64,000 nucleotides of DNA from Collybiopsis luxurians FD-317 M1 (lineage: Eukaryota > Basidiomycota > Agaricomycetes > Agaricales > Omphalotaceae). The translations under genes were made by a program, and so were the position numbers. The notes beneath the pieces are model-generated. The model was not told where the DNA came from and did not search any database. It saw only the letters and a program-made list of their open reading frames with translations. Shown here piece by piece: positions 10,995 through 21,597 of the stretch. Each line of letters opens with the position of its first letter. Positions within the stretch are counted from its first letter, which is position 1. The DNA lies in NCBI GenBank assembly GCA_000827265.1, contig KN834807.1:256473-320472 (forward strand). Direction: 5' to 3'.

Positions 10995-12411
10995 CAGTGT
11001 TTGCCTTAAGACCTAAGGTCTTAATTAAGTTAAGGCCTTAATTTCTTAATTAAAGAGGGGTTAAGTTCAATGACCAGGTTAATTTGCTTAATTAAGAGTC
11101 TTAATTACATCAGAAAAAAAAACACCTTTTTCCCAGGCAAATACAGGAAGTCTGAGAACACCCAGGGAATTGGCCAAATCTTGGGGATCCTCAGGCATTT
11201 TCAGGCATCACAAGTTGCTTAGGTTGCTTAGGCTTACCAGGTTTTGGGCCAATTCCTAGGTTCCCTGGAAGATGTTTGAAAATGACCTGAGAGTCCCTGA
11301 GGGCTCCCTGGGGCTTCCTGAGGATCCCAGGAGCAGAAATATTCTAAATGCTACAAATCATACAAAATTACATTGCAAATATATAGTTATGTATTATTCT
11401 TGTGTAAATGCACAACCAGAACATTTGTTTGGTGAGAATTATGCAGAGATTTTCACTTTTTTCATAAATTACATGATGAGCTCACTGTGAACTGCCTACA
11501 ATCAAAAAAATTTTCCCATGGTCAAAACATGCACAATATTATTATAACTTATTGTATATATATACTACGTACATATGTATAGGCTTTGTACTACACAAAT
11601 ATACTTCACTCAAGTATGTTAAATTAATACAGAGCTTACATTAGTATAATAAACTGTACTTAATATATGATAACTGACTAGTAAAACTGAAGTAATAGGT
11701 GGCAATATACCATTACAGCTATATAATAAAATACAATACTACAGTACATTAAAAGCAATACAAGAGTAGGATATATAAAGTAGAGTAAGTAGAAGAACAG
11801 ATGAAAGTATATTTTATTATTTCACATTTATATGTTGAAGCCTCAGGACACCTGAAAAATTCCCAGGGATCTTCAGGGCAGCCTCAGGGATTCTCAGGGA
11901 CTCTCAGGCTCCACAGGATTTGGGGGGTGTCCCTTGGCATCCTGGGCAGCCTATGTAGCCCAGGACTCCTGAGAAGCCTTAAACTGCCTAAGGAAAACCC
12001 ATGACAATGCATGTGTGCCTAGGCTATAGGGCCTTTGTCCTGATGTAACACATGACCTCTCAAATGAACTTCATTTTGCTGCTGCAGTTGCACCATCCTT
12101 GCTGCACTGCTCAGTCAGAATGCATGCTACAAGGGGATCTGTTTATATTTCTGTTAACACACTTTGTGGAGGAGTTCAGCAGAAGAATGGTGATGTAACT
12201 AAACAAAGTTGTATCTGGAGTGGAGTGAAGAGGCATTATTTAAGTTCTTGGCATAAGAGGAGGGCTATGAAATGTTAGACAATAATGAAAAAAAGGATTT
12301 GGGGATGAATAGAATGGCAGAAACTTACTTTTCTATTAATACCTTAACTAGCCCTTATTTTGAAATTAAGTTAAGGCCAAATTAAGTGTTAAGCCCTTAA
12401 GACAAACACTG
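10995..12411. mobile_element. Small hAT-type element carrying a nested insertion
   Basis: The ends are CAGTGTTTGCCTTAAG and, inverted, CTTAAGACAAACACTG (one-base difference). A perfect 8 bp target duplication, GACAAAAT, lies at 10987-10994 and 12412-12419. CAGTG-type termini and 8 bp duplications are the hallmark of the hAT superfamily. Removing the nested 938 bp element (11108-12045) and its 2 bp duplication leaves about 477 bp, rich in TTAAG/CTTAA runs and with no coding capacity: a hAT-type MITE. Confidence 0.9.
11108..12045 (+). mobile_element. Non-autonomous TIR element, CATCAGG family, copy C (nested)
   Basis: A 938 bp element with left end CATCAGAAAAA and right end TGTCCTGATG, flanked by TA (11106-11107 and 12046-12047). 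The arms consist of CCTGAGG / CTCAGGG units (11145-11335 and 11855-11990) around an AT-rich core. The core at about 11470-11530 (ACATGATGAGCTCACTGTGA, then CCTACAATCAAAA) matches copies A and B. It sits inside the hAT-type element, so it inserted later. Confidence 0.87.
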
Positions 12412-12419
12412 GACAAAAT

Positions 12420-12769
12420 AAATGGAATTCAATGCTAAGCACTTTCTAAGGAGATAAAGAAAAACAATAATGGAGAGACAGTGAACTCCACTGATGATTC
12501 AATATTCCAATGCTCCAGTCCAATTGGACCACAGAATGATCAGACTGTAACAAGCTCAAGGTTTAAGCAAAATTCCCATTTTTTTGAACTGATTCAATTC
12601 ATGATTCATCGAAGATAAATTGAATTGAACTGAACCTTCAAACTCTATTTGAGCATAAGTAGTAGATTTTAAATTCCGGGAGTGGAACAGTGTCAATATA
12701 GGCCAAGACAATCAAGCACACATGTACTATATAAGGATCTGCCTATTTCTAAGTTCCTATCATCGGAGT
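12420..12769. other. Spacer between transposon cluster and BTB gene
   Basis: No open frame of note. It marks the change from AT-rich repeat sequence to gene-rich, GC-richer sequence and includes the 3' flank of the BTB gene. Confidence 0.4.
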
Positions 12770-13500
12770 TCACCTACGAGTTTTACCTTTAATTCCACTC
12801 AGAGCCGCGTTGCATTTATGGGTTCTTTTATGCCTAGAGAAAGCTTGTTTTTCATCTTCGACCGCTTTCATCAAGTGCCGTTCTCTGAAAAGGCTCTGTG
12901 ATATCAATGAGATAAGAGGACTGCAAATGATGACAAACAAGATTGAATTCACCCAATTTCTGAATATCATCGGAGACGGTAAAATGTCGACGAGTTCCGA
13001 CAATGGGGTATCAACAAGAATCGGCTGGACGTCCTCAGCCAGTTCGCGATAATCGTGCTTGCCTGCAAATTCTAATATTTGTTTCGGGTGTGTTTTCTCA
13101 AACTCCCTGCATAAGTACGAACAATTTTCACTCAGCCTCCTGCGAGTGAATAGAATGGCACTGCACACCTTAATCGATAAAAGCAAGCAGTGCACGCTGC
13201 AAATACTTTGTATTTCTCTGCAGCTTCCGCGAGCAGCAACAGAGAATCAAAGTCTAGGCTTGTCAACGATGGGAATTGGCGAGGGTAGACGAACTGAAAG
13301 AGCAGTTCGAGAGTTGCTGACGATTCGGGGAAGTACACGGTTTCTTTGTCGTTGGAGATATCCACAGGTGGTAAACCTCCTGTGGTGCATTGAAGATTAT
13401 TCTTGTGCAGATGGAATTGAACGTTGTCCGACGATTGTACGACAATGTCTGCGTCGGCCGAGTTGACTAAGAATAATTGTAAATCGTAGTAAGGGTTCAA
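12770..13500 (-). CDS. BTB/POZ domain protein
   Basis: Two exons (13500-13169 and 13106-12770) joined by a 62 bp GT-AG intron give about 222 residues. Exon 1 holds the BTB core: SADADIVVQSSDNVQFHLHK (strand and first helix), then VYFPESSATLELLFQFVYP and SLLLLAEAAEKYKVFAAC. Exon 2 continues with EFAGKHDYRELAEDVQPILV, the C-terminal helical part usual in the large agaric BTB family. There is a hydrophobic stretch near residues 155-175 (SILFVIICSPLISLI). BTB domains dimerise and often act as Cullin-3 adaptors, but no partner domain is present, so the role is unknown. Joining at this splice pair restores the conserved R-E-F-E-K sequence. Confidence 0.8.
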
Positions 13501-14567
13501 ATAATAGAGCTCCGTAATGAAGTATCTTCGGTTGACTTACACAAATTACTGGACTTAGGCACTGCTTCAACGTCAGGAGTAATAAGTGACATAGCTGAAT
13601 AACTACTGTAGTGGAGCTGAGGCGAAAGTGTGCACCATAGTATAGAGCATCGTGACTGAAGCCTTAAATGCTGCTCCTGGCCCAACATGTGCCGCAGCTT
13701 AAGGTTGTGTCATGTTCATCCTTTATCTGATTGGATACAGATGATCATTACGAGTGTTCGAGTGGAAGACTGTAGAATCGCACACCTTGACTGCGCTTAC
13801 TCCACGACCATCGGTGTTCAACCAGTAATCATTGCGCAGAGAGGCAGTATTCGGAAAGCGTTTACGATCTAGAATGGCTGCAAATTCAAGAACAAAAAGA
13901 AGAATGTAGTGGTACCAGTCAGGCGAGCAGCTACCCATGATGCCGAATGAGCGCTAAAGTCTTTGCTCGTTCCCACCAATGTTCCCAACTCATTTCCCTC
14001 AAATTCAATGGCGCCCACCAAGTCATTCTGTTCCTTGGTCACGGGTACTATACGCAACCAACGAGTACTTATCATATAACCAACTTTCAAGTACTGTCCT
14101 TCTTATTTCACAAGTGAAATGAATATCTTACAGAAGAGTCCTGATCGAGATGTTATCCACCTTGACTCTCTTCCCGCAGTCAGTATATGCTTTGAAATCT
14201 GCTAACAAACAGACGGAAGACAAAGTAAGCGGTGCTAGAGATGGTGCCATTGGTATGGTACATCTTCCGACCTATGATTAAATAAATGGTGTTCTGAGTA
14301 ACAAGCCGTAGCTTTCATAATGGCTAGATTTCTATCCGTCAATGAGCTAGCTGGGTTGATCTTTATTTGCCCTCGCCACTGGGAAATTCCGAGTCGATTT
14401 AGCGTGGAAATCCCGCCAGCCTTACCGCCATCACCGCATCATCACCGACAATGGAAATCCCCACGCACGGATATTTCCGTTCTTGGAACTTCAACTTGGA
14501 TATATCTTTCATCCTTTCTTGAACATTTCTTGTTCCTCTCGTTTCTTAAATTTCTAAATGCCCTGCG
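13501..14567. other. Unresolved region upstream of BTB and DnaJ genes
   Basis: Two overlapping minus-strand frames (14090-13869 and 13938-13723) look protein-like (MISTRWLRIVPVTKEQNDLV; LEFAAILDRKRFPNTASL) and might be exons or a frameshifted pair, but I recognise no family and cannot place a convincing intron between them. The stretch 14100-14567 is the 5' flank of the DnaJ gene. Confidence 0.35.
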
Positions 14568-15405
14568 ATGCCTACACTCTACCAAGTTCTAGGTGTCCAC
14601 CCTTCCGCTTCTGTTGAAGAAGGTACGTACAAAAAATTTCTTTACATATTAATTACGCTGCCGATCTAGCAAACGGCGTTTTGGGCCTTGGCTCTCTGTT
14701 GCGCTTAAGCTGATCATCCCTGAATTAGTTCGTCGAGCATATAAACAAAAAGCTCTCGAAACGCATCCGGACAAGTTAGAGCCTGGGGCATCTGTTGAAG
14801 AAAAAGAACGGGCAGAACAGAGCTTTCATCAGGTATATATATTTCTCTTCCCAGTTAATATCTGGTATGAAAAGTCGCTTGGAAATATGAATTGTTAGGT
14901 CCATAATGCATTCTCAATCCTAGGCGATACGTCCAAGCGCAAAGCCTACGACATTCAAATCCAGCTCCCTCCTTCGCTAACATTCCTTTCATGGTCTTCC
15001 ACCACGTCGAGTCTTTCTGATAAAGCCAAACGCCGAATGCAAGATCGCGCAGAATGGCAACGCCAGCAGCAAATTCTGCATCAGACGCAAATGGCTGAAA
15101 TGCGTGAGCGTACGAAGCGAAAGAGGGAAGAGGCAAAGAGGAAGGCTGAAGAGGAAACGACGAGGGCACAGGAGCAGGCGAGAATTGTCCAGGAGTTGGT
15201 AGATGAACTGTTCAAGTTGACGCCGGAGTGGGAGAGGAGAAGGGCAGAAGTCATGCAGGTGTGTTTCCTATCGTTGGTTCTGTGTCAAGCAATCGTCTTC
15301 GTTAGCTGAGACTTAGAATTTTAGAGACGAGCCAGTAGGATGGCTGGCACCCTCGGAGGGGGAGCAAACCCACCTTCGAATCCACTGTGGAACACAGTTC
15401 CATAA
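14568..15405 (+). CDS. DnaJ (J-domain) protein with C-terminal coiled coil
   Basis: Four exons (14568-14622, 14729-14832, 14899-15258, 15325-15405) join in frame to 199 residues. The J-domain starts at residue 4 (LYQVLGVHPSAS), has the HPD signature that stimulates Hsp70 ATPase (ALETHPDKLEPG) and ends near residue 70 (GDTSKRKAYD). Residues about 85-165 are a charged, Gln/Arg/Glu-rich helix likely to be a coiled coil (RQQQILHQTQMAEMRERTKR). The short last exon ends NTVP. There is no Gly/Phe region, zinc-finger or membrane segment, so this is a class C J-protein, an Hsp70 co-chaperone with unknown client. Start chosen because the J-domain begins immediately after it. Confidence 0.88.
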
Positions 15406-16120
15406 CTCTGATTCAACTAGACTGTATAGGACCTCCATTGGACTGGATTGCAAGATATTTATCAGAATTCGGGTTATCTATTGTACAAACTAACCTTCAC
15501 CATTACCACTCACTTTCATTCGCGCTACATCGTACCAAGCACATCCATTCTATCAACCACATCCTACATCCTATCCTTTCGTACATATTTATTCGTCTAT
15601 CACGCTTGTCAACGGCCAATCAAAGAGAAGCGAAGGGAGGAGCGGAAAATGTTATTTGTATCCCGAGTAGGGATGAGATATGTATACATTTGTAACCTCT
15701 AGACTTCGTTGATCCACATAGACTCTCCGACTACAAGCACTTCAAACTATCGTCCCTGACAGCCCTATCCAACTCTGAGATCCCCTTGCTTACCCGCTGG
15801 ATGGAGAATCGAGACCACTTTATCCAACATCTCTCACCATCGTTGTTGCCACGCACTTTGCGACCCACTTGACGACAATAAGATCTACAGTTTATACGGT
15901 TTTACGGAATGTAACGGACAGGAGTACATGCTTTCCATGGATATTACAAATTGTACATTCGAAAGCTTATTCGAAACAAAATCTTTTCATGAAGCATGGT
16001 AGGTAAAGCTCGATCGCAGCTACTTTCTCTGAAGAACCCCCTCAGTAGAGTAGGGCACAAGAACTCCATATCGATACAACGATACAGCATAGCTATTGCT
16101 GTTAGATATAAAAAACGCGT
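15406..16120. other. Intergenic, no gene recognised
   Basis: 3' flank of the DnaJ gene and 3' side of the F-box relic on the other strand. One 102-codon frame (15387-15695) overlaps the end of the DnaJ gene in another frame and has no family signature. Confidence 0.5.
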
Positions 16121-17129
16121 CTACCACGAGGCACCGGGTGCTGTAGTTTGTCGGGCTGTATAAAGGTGAGATTCGGAAAACACCCCTTGATTTCTAATAT
16201 AGAGGCCAATGCTTGTAACCAAGCGAGAGATTGAAATCTCGAGGTCTTGGAAACTGGACAAAAAGGAAAACAGTTCGCGGAGGGTCTCTTGAAGGGACCC
16301 CGTGTGTCGAGAAATAGAGTATATTGAGTTGTGTTGACTATTGGACACTCGGGAGTAGGAGGTAGCTCCGATTACTCACATTTTTTTTCGACTTGACGCA
16401 GCGTCGTCTTCCAAAGGGGACTGCAACTGAAATGACGGAGAAGACAATGTCGGTGATCATCCCATGTTCATATGTCATTTCAGTCCTGGTCGTACTATAC
16501 ACAAGGCATATATTGGAAGCATTCAAGTACTTAACGTTCGGTCATGGGCTGTCGAATAAGAGGTTGATATCTGCGGACGACTGGAGGAGATGGGAAATCT
16601 AATTCTCCTTTGAATTTGACGGTCTTGAGGGAGAGAGGCCGGTTAAAGATATATGCGAGATCCGCACCCGCTTGCGTAGGTCGTCCTCCCATCAGTAATG
16701 TTGCCGGATTTTTCATATCTTCGGGTAACCGAACCCGTTTCAGCATAAACTTGACGAGACTTGGCAGACGACACAAAGTTTATACACAATCAGAAAACAC
16801 TTTCAGAACCTTGAGCTCCCACAATGGGAGGAAGCACCTCTCGTCAATTAGCAAGGGACCAGAATTTGTTCTAAAGTATCTCTTGCGGCAAGCGATGTCG
16901 ACATTGCCTCTTGAAGTCGATGTTCTGGTGGAAATAATGCCAGATTTTTCAACTGAAGACGAGATGGTGCAATATGAATCTCGGTGTCCGTTACTTCGCC
17001 ACTGGATGTTCCGGGGCTTGAGTCGTACAGAGGCGAGAAATCAGCCTCAGAATACAGATAGATTTCTTCACTGACACCCAATGGATATCTTGAATGGCAA
17101 TATCGCTCGAAGATGGAATCCAGATTCAT
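16121..17129 (-). pseudogene. F-box family relic (decayed copy 2)
   Basis: Minus-strand fragments line up, in the right order, with the family copies at 21.6 and 59.3 kb. LVKFMLKRVRLPEDMKNPAT at about 16755-16700 matches LVDLELDHVRWPEDAENPAA of the 21.6 kb copy; NQGVFSESHLYT at about 16190 matches MRGFFSESHFDE from its last exon. The frames are interrupted by stops and shifts, and no F-box start is visible. It lies head to head with SEN54. Confidence 0.65.
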
Positions 17130-17280
17130 GAAACAGCTGGACGAATGTGAGAGTGTTCAAGAAAGTGAGAATGAAAAAGGCAACTCCATTGAGTGGTAGT
17201 AGTGGCTGAAGGTGGCTGAGCGCTGAGGAGTCAGAACGCGTTTGGGCGCTTATCGTTCCTCTAACTTTCACCTGATCGCT

Positions 17281-19013
17281 ATGGATGACAATCTTCAGCA
17301 GCCTAATGCTGAACCCAAAATTCGTCTCGGCGATGAGGTCGACGAAGAAGAACAATTGTCCGGCGATGAAGATGAAGGTCCAGATTGGACCAAGCTGATG
17401 TGGGCCCACACTGAAATGCACTTTTTTCGTTTTCTAACTTCAAAGATCATCAAGACCCAACGCAGCAAGACCTATCATTCCGAAGCGAGGAGACAAGGAA
17501 TTCGAGCCTTCTAAGCACGGTGGCTCTGGGCTTCAACAGCATATCCTTAATAGATCCCGGAATGCAATGTTCGAAGCTCTACGAGCAACTAGAACCATAT
17601 CCAAGTCCGTTTCACTCTTAGTAATCCGAAGGCTTGAACGCTAACCTTTTTCTTTAGCAAATCCGTCAGCTACGGAACCTGGCACCCATCTCTTTCTCGT
17701 GTTTCGGTTACAATTTCTCGAGGGTCGGCAATGAACAGCATTGGACACGCAGTTCCACGAGAAATCGCAATGCCCAACGGTATCATCAAGACGCAAAAAA
17801 GGCTTGAATTACTGCCTGAAGAAGCCATATACCTTATCGAAAGAGGTTCTTTAATATGTTGGAAAGAGTCCACTATAACCGAGTACCCAAATGACGGGAC
17901 CTTCGAGGATGTCTCCGGGAGCCCAATGACCGTTCAGCAGGCATACACAGAGATGATTGGGAGAGAGGATCTGACTATGGATAGATATCAGGTTCGTTAT
18001 CTGTTATCGCCGTTCGCTCGATGCTGATTAACGACCAAGGTATACACGTATTTAAAACGTCTAGGGTACACTGTTACCCGTTCAAAACCTCCCTCTGTTT
18101 TCTATCCTGTCGCGGCGCCATATCCGCCTTCAATTTCCACGCAATTATCGTCTACATCGTTCATGAAGCGACTGGCTTCGCTCTTTTCATCGTGGATATC
18201 GAAACTCTTCTCACCCATATTCTCTCACGTCTTTGACTGGTGGAGACCGTTAAAAATCAGCCCATGGCTTAGGAGAGAAAAGAATTACAGTAAGTTGCCT
18301 TCGCGTTTATAACGATATCTTCTAAAAGATTTTCAGATTTCATCTTCCGCTCCCTGCGATTAATTCCTTCGGGACACAAGGTCCCTATTTATTTACCTCC
18401 AGATACCAACTCCCCCCCTTCACCTTACGAGCCATTCTTCAATCTGTATAAACCCCCTACACCATTCAAAAAGTCTGCCCCGCCTCCGCCGGATTATCAG
18501 ATAGTCGTCGTAAAGTGGGTACTGGATATTTTTGCCTTCGTGTGCCGTTCCTTATTCATATATAGTGCTCGGACAACTCCAATGCCTTCACTCCGCGAGC
18601 TTACCGCGATATACGACAATGCACCTGAGCTTCCCCCGCCACAACCACGTATCCGGAATCCCCCTCAGATACAGGGACTCTCGTATAAAAAATCTTCTAA
18701 TGCGACCTCAGAAAATCCCAGTTCAAACCTGTCACAGCCGCAGACGCGTACGCGAAATCCAGATGCCCCCCCGGAACCCGATGGAAAGACATCCAAATCC
18801 TCTTCCTGGACTCTAGCCGGATCCATTCCCTGGTCATCCTGGTTATCCACCAAATCCTCGCAGCCTCCGAATAACAAGGCCGAGCGGAAACCGAATCCAT
18901 TTGCGGTTCTTCGACAGGGTAAGAAGACTGCGATTATCGCGACCGTGGATGCGGGAACCATCAATATATTTAGGTTCGCGCAGGGAGCATTTGAGACGGG
19001 GCCTTGGTTTTGA
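17281..19013 (+). CDS. SEN54: tRNA-splicing endonuclease subunit Sen54
   Basis: Six exons (17281-17399, 17446-17604, 17658-17991, 18040-18289, 18337-18514, 18566-19013) join in frame to 495 residues. The N-terminal Sen54 domain is clear: RPIIPKRGDKEFEP, HGGSGLQQHILNRSRNAMFE, LELLPEEAIYLIERGSLICW and MTVQQAYTEMIGREDLTMDR followed by YQVYTYLKRLGYTVTR. A proline-rich middle and a C-terminal segment ending AIIATVDAGTINIFRFAQG complete it. Sen54 is the non-catalytic scaffold that pairs with the nuclease subunit Sen2 in the complex that cuts introns out of pre-tRNA. Intron 1 is only 46 bp with a CTAAC branch point. A partial duplicate of its 5' region lies near 54.85 kb. Confidence 0.93.
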
Positions 19014-19457
19014 TATATGTATATATAGGATTGCATAGCGGTTATGTATACACGGGATACTCTGGCGTTATATCGTATGTATATGGGTTTCGGATACTGT
19101 AGCGATAGCATATTGGCGAGAGCACAATTTAATGTCGAGATGTAATGTCGAGGAAACAAGAACAGATGCTCAGGATGAAATCAGTTCGGCCTATTGTAGC
19201 AGTGGTAGACACTCCTTGATTTTCTTTATGCCTTTACAAGAGGTAGGAGCATGTACGGGCTTACCACCGGTAAGTTACAAAAATCTGCTCGGCAGATTTT
19301 TTGACCGAAAGGGGAACTTTTGGTCTATGTTTCGGCGAGAGTCGGTTTTAGTCCGGTGCATGCTCTCCAGCAAGTACTTCCACAATACCAAGTCTCTTGC
19401 CGCCCTGCCTTTCCGTGGGTGTCGTAGTTACAAAATGTTTATGTGATAACGCGTGCC

Positions 19458-19510
19458 AAAAAATTCTGCAAATGGAAACTTGTCCGCTCTTTCCATTTGC
19501 AGAATTTTTT
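19458..19510. repeat. Perfect 21 bp inverted repeat (hairpin)
   Basis: Arms at 19458-19478 (AAAAAATTCTGCAAATGGAA plus one A) and 19490-19510, with an 11 bp loop. It sits between the left terminal repeat and the gene start at 19604. It shares the AAAATTCTGC core with the element's right terminal repeat (near 21481), so it may be a sub-terminal transposase site or a promoter structure. Confidence 0.85.
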
Positions 19511-19603
19511 AGCACTCAAGACACCCAAGTCAACCCCGTCATCACTTAAACAACTTCTGCTTCCTTATCCTTCATCCACCACATACTCGTTACTCATCTG
19601 ATA

Positions 19604-21196
19604 ATGTTTTCACTGACCCCACTGTCGTCTTCTGGGATAACAGTGTCTTTTATCGCCATGAACCGCAGATATCAGCCCTTCAATACCGGAATTTCCAGCA
19701 TTCCGATAGAATGTAAAGAATTACCGCTCCAAGCCCACAAAGCCCACAAGGCCATCACCGCACATCTTCGAAACCTCTATCGCGACAACCCACTCCTCGA
19801 TTATCCAGATCCTCTTGAGATCTTCATTTTTGACTCTTATGACTCTCTCTGGAAATTCAGAAAATTGGACAGTCCAAAGGAGGTCATAAGTTTTCTTAGC
19901 CGACATGCATCAGAGTCACCCCCTTTCTGGAGCAAGAAGATGAACATTGCGATTATGGTGAAAGGGGACAGTAAGGATGTTTACACAAGCTATTATTTGC
20001 GAGCTGATCAGAACACTTGAGCAGCCAAAGTTGATTTTACCCAGGATCAAGACCCGGTTAAGAACACTCATCCTGCAGGCCTTCGTCGAATTTCGACTGG
20101 CGCTTTCACCTTCCAAGATCTTGCACTGAATCAGATCACCGATGTGCTGGGACAGACTGAAATTGAGAAGCAATTCAAAGAGAAATGGTTCAGGAAACGC
20201 ATAGTTCCTCCCAAGGTATTCAGGCGCTCTTGATAATGATATATCAATTTGACATATTTCTGCAGCTTTATAGAGAAATAAATGAGATCTTAGGAGATAA
20301 ATGTACTGCCGAAGAATTTGAGTGCCACTCAAAGGAATGGAATGATCCGGCAACCCAGCATATGCTCACAGTTATGCGAGACCCAAAACGTGAAAATAAT
20401 TTCAAGGAAATGAAGGGGGCAACAATAACTGCTCTTTTTTCTTATCATTACCAATCAAATTTCTCGGAGAATAAAAACATCCAGGGTATCTTGTGAGTGA
20501 ACCCCTCAACATAGATTACAATCAACAGCTCAATCATTTCAGGCCAACAAAAAGTTGGCCAGACGAGAAGTGCTTACATCTCATGTATGAGAATTCATAC
20601 ACTGTGTACTCCCCCAAAAGCAATATAGGTGCATGGGGTACAGACATGCCCGTGTGGATAGGCGAAGTCTGTTCAAAGGACATCCAATCGGAGTCTGACT
20701 ATTTCCGTATGCTGTTCCAAGGTGCAAGTGTGGTATCCTTTGTGAACTGGGTTGAAAATGGACTTCAAGAAATGAAGGATCAAGGTTTCATCTTTCCACT
20801 TGTTTACATTGATCAGGATTTTGTGGGTTGAATCTACCTTATGCGTGAAGAGAAAGGAAAGGTATGTTCTATACTCAAGCCACTGCGAACAATCTCAATT
20901 ACTAACACTTTCAGTTTCGGTACAATGAAATTGAAGCATGCAAACTTGCGACACCTCTCGGCATAGCCAGATACTGTAAATTCCTCTACAACATACTCAA
21001 TGACTTCAACCCTGGGAATGTAAACGATAGACTTGAACAGGCATGGAATAATGTGAAGTGCGCGAAACAAGTAGACGGATCGATGACATTCACAGTGAGT
21101 GGTGATGAAATCACACATTTGGCACAGTATACGCTTGGAGTGGAGTCAGATAGTGTGGAGTCAGATAGCGCGGAGTCAGATAGCATGGAGGAATAG
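19604..21196 (+). pseudogene. Unknown spliced gene inside the TIR element, with two in-frame TGA codons
   Basis: Exons 19604-20215, 20266-20492, 20543-20861 and 20915-21196 are separated by three canonical introns of about 50 bp whose removal keeps one frame throughout, giving about 480 codons. That frame is broken only by TGA at 20018-20020 (RADQNT-stop-AAKVDFTQ) and at 20829-20831 (QDFVG-stop-IYLMREE). Both would be Arg (CGA) after one C-to-T reversal. Other segments are FQDLALNQITDVLGQTEIEK and DMPVWIGEVCSKDIQSESDY; the C-terminus is a short acidic ESDS repeat. I do not recognise the family. It could be a transposase of an unfamiliar group or captured cargo. Confidence 0.6.
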
Positions 21197-21597
21197 TTTG
21201 CATCAATTGAATACATATTTCTTTTCAGATGCTTATATTAATTTGATCTACAGAGTGAAATATCTTGTTGCTGATATGTTGATTATAGTACTGAAAATAG
21301 TAGATTCAATACATGTATTAGCTACATCGAAATGTCTATAATTGGTAATTATATATTGTCTTCATAAAGGCAGGCCGAAATACCACTTTTCAGCCAGTGT
21401 TTCAACCAGACCGAAACCGACCGTTTCGGTTCAACTTTCAGTCTTGCCGAAATATAGACCGAAAATTCCCGTTTCAGTCAAAAATTCTGCCGAGCAGATT
21501 TTTGTAACTTACCGGTGTGGAACTCATTGCGCAAAGCGGCTTAATCGACGCTCATTTATCTGACCTCCACAAATCTCTAAGCTCAATCACTACCTCG

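Larger units (their letters stand above)
19265..21517. mobile_element. Candidate DNA transposon (long TIRs) carrying one spliced gene
   Basis: The ends CACCGGTAAGTTACAAAAATC at 19265 and its complement ending at 21517 are the outermost parts of inverted repeats about 75 bp long with roughly 90% identity (continuing through GACCGAAA and GGTCTATGTTTCGGC). The first 40 bp also contain their own hairpin (ATCTGC-TCG-GCAGAT). No direct target repeat is obvious outside CACCGG. If the palindrome ACCGGT were the target site the element would start at AAGTTAC. The only gene inside is at 19604-21196. Superfamily not assigned. Confidence 0.75.

Noticed and set aside
6536..12045. The Tc1/mariner-type copy as source of transposase for the CATCAGG elements
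   Set aside because: Both tend to duplicate TA, but the terminal repeats share no sequence (CAGTTGAGG against CATCAGGAAAA), and one CATCAGG copy duplicated TG.
17068..17421. 117-codon minus-strand open frame
   Set aside because: Antisense to the SEN54 first exon and its upstream region; no domain of its own.
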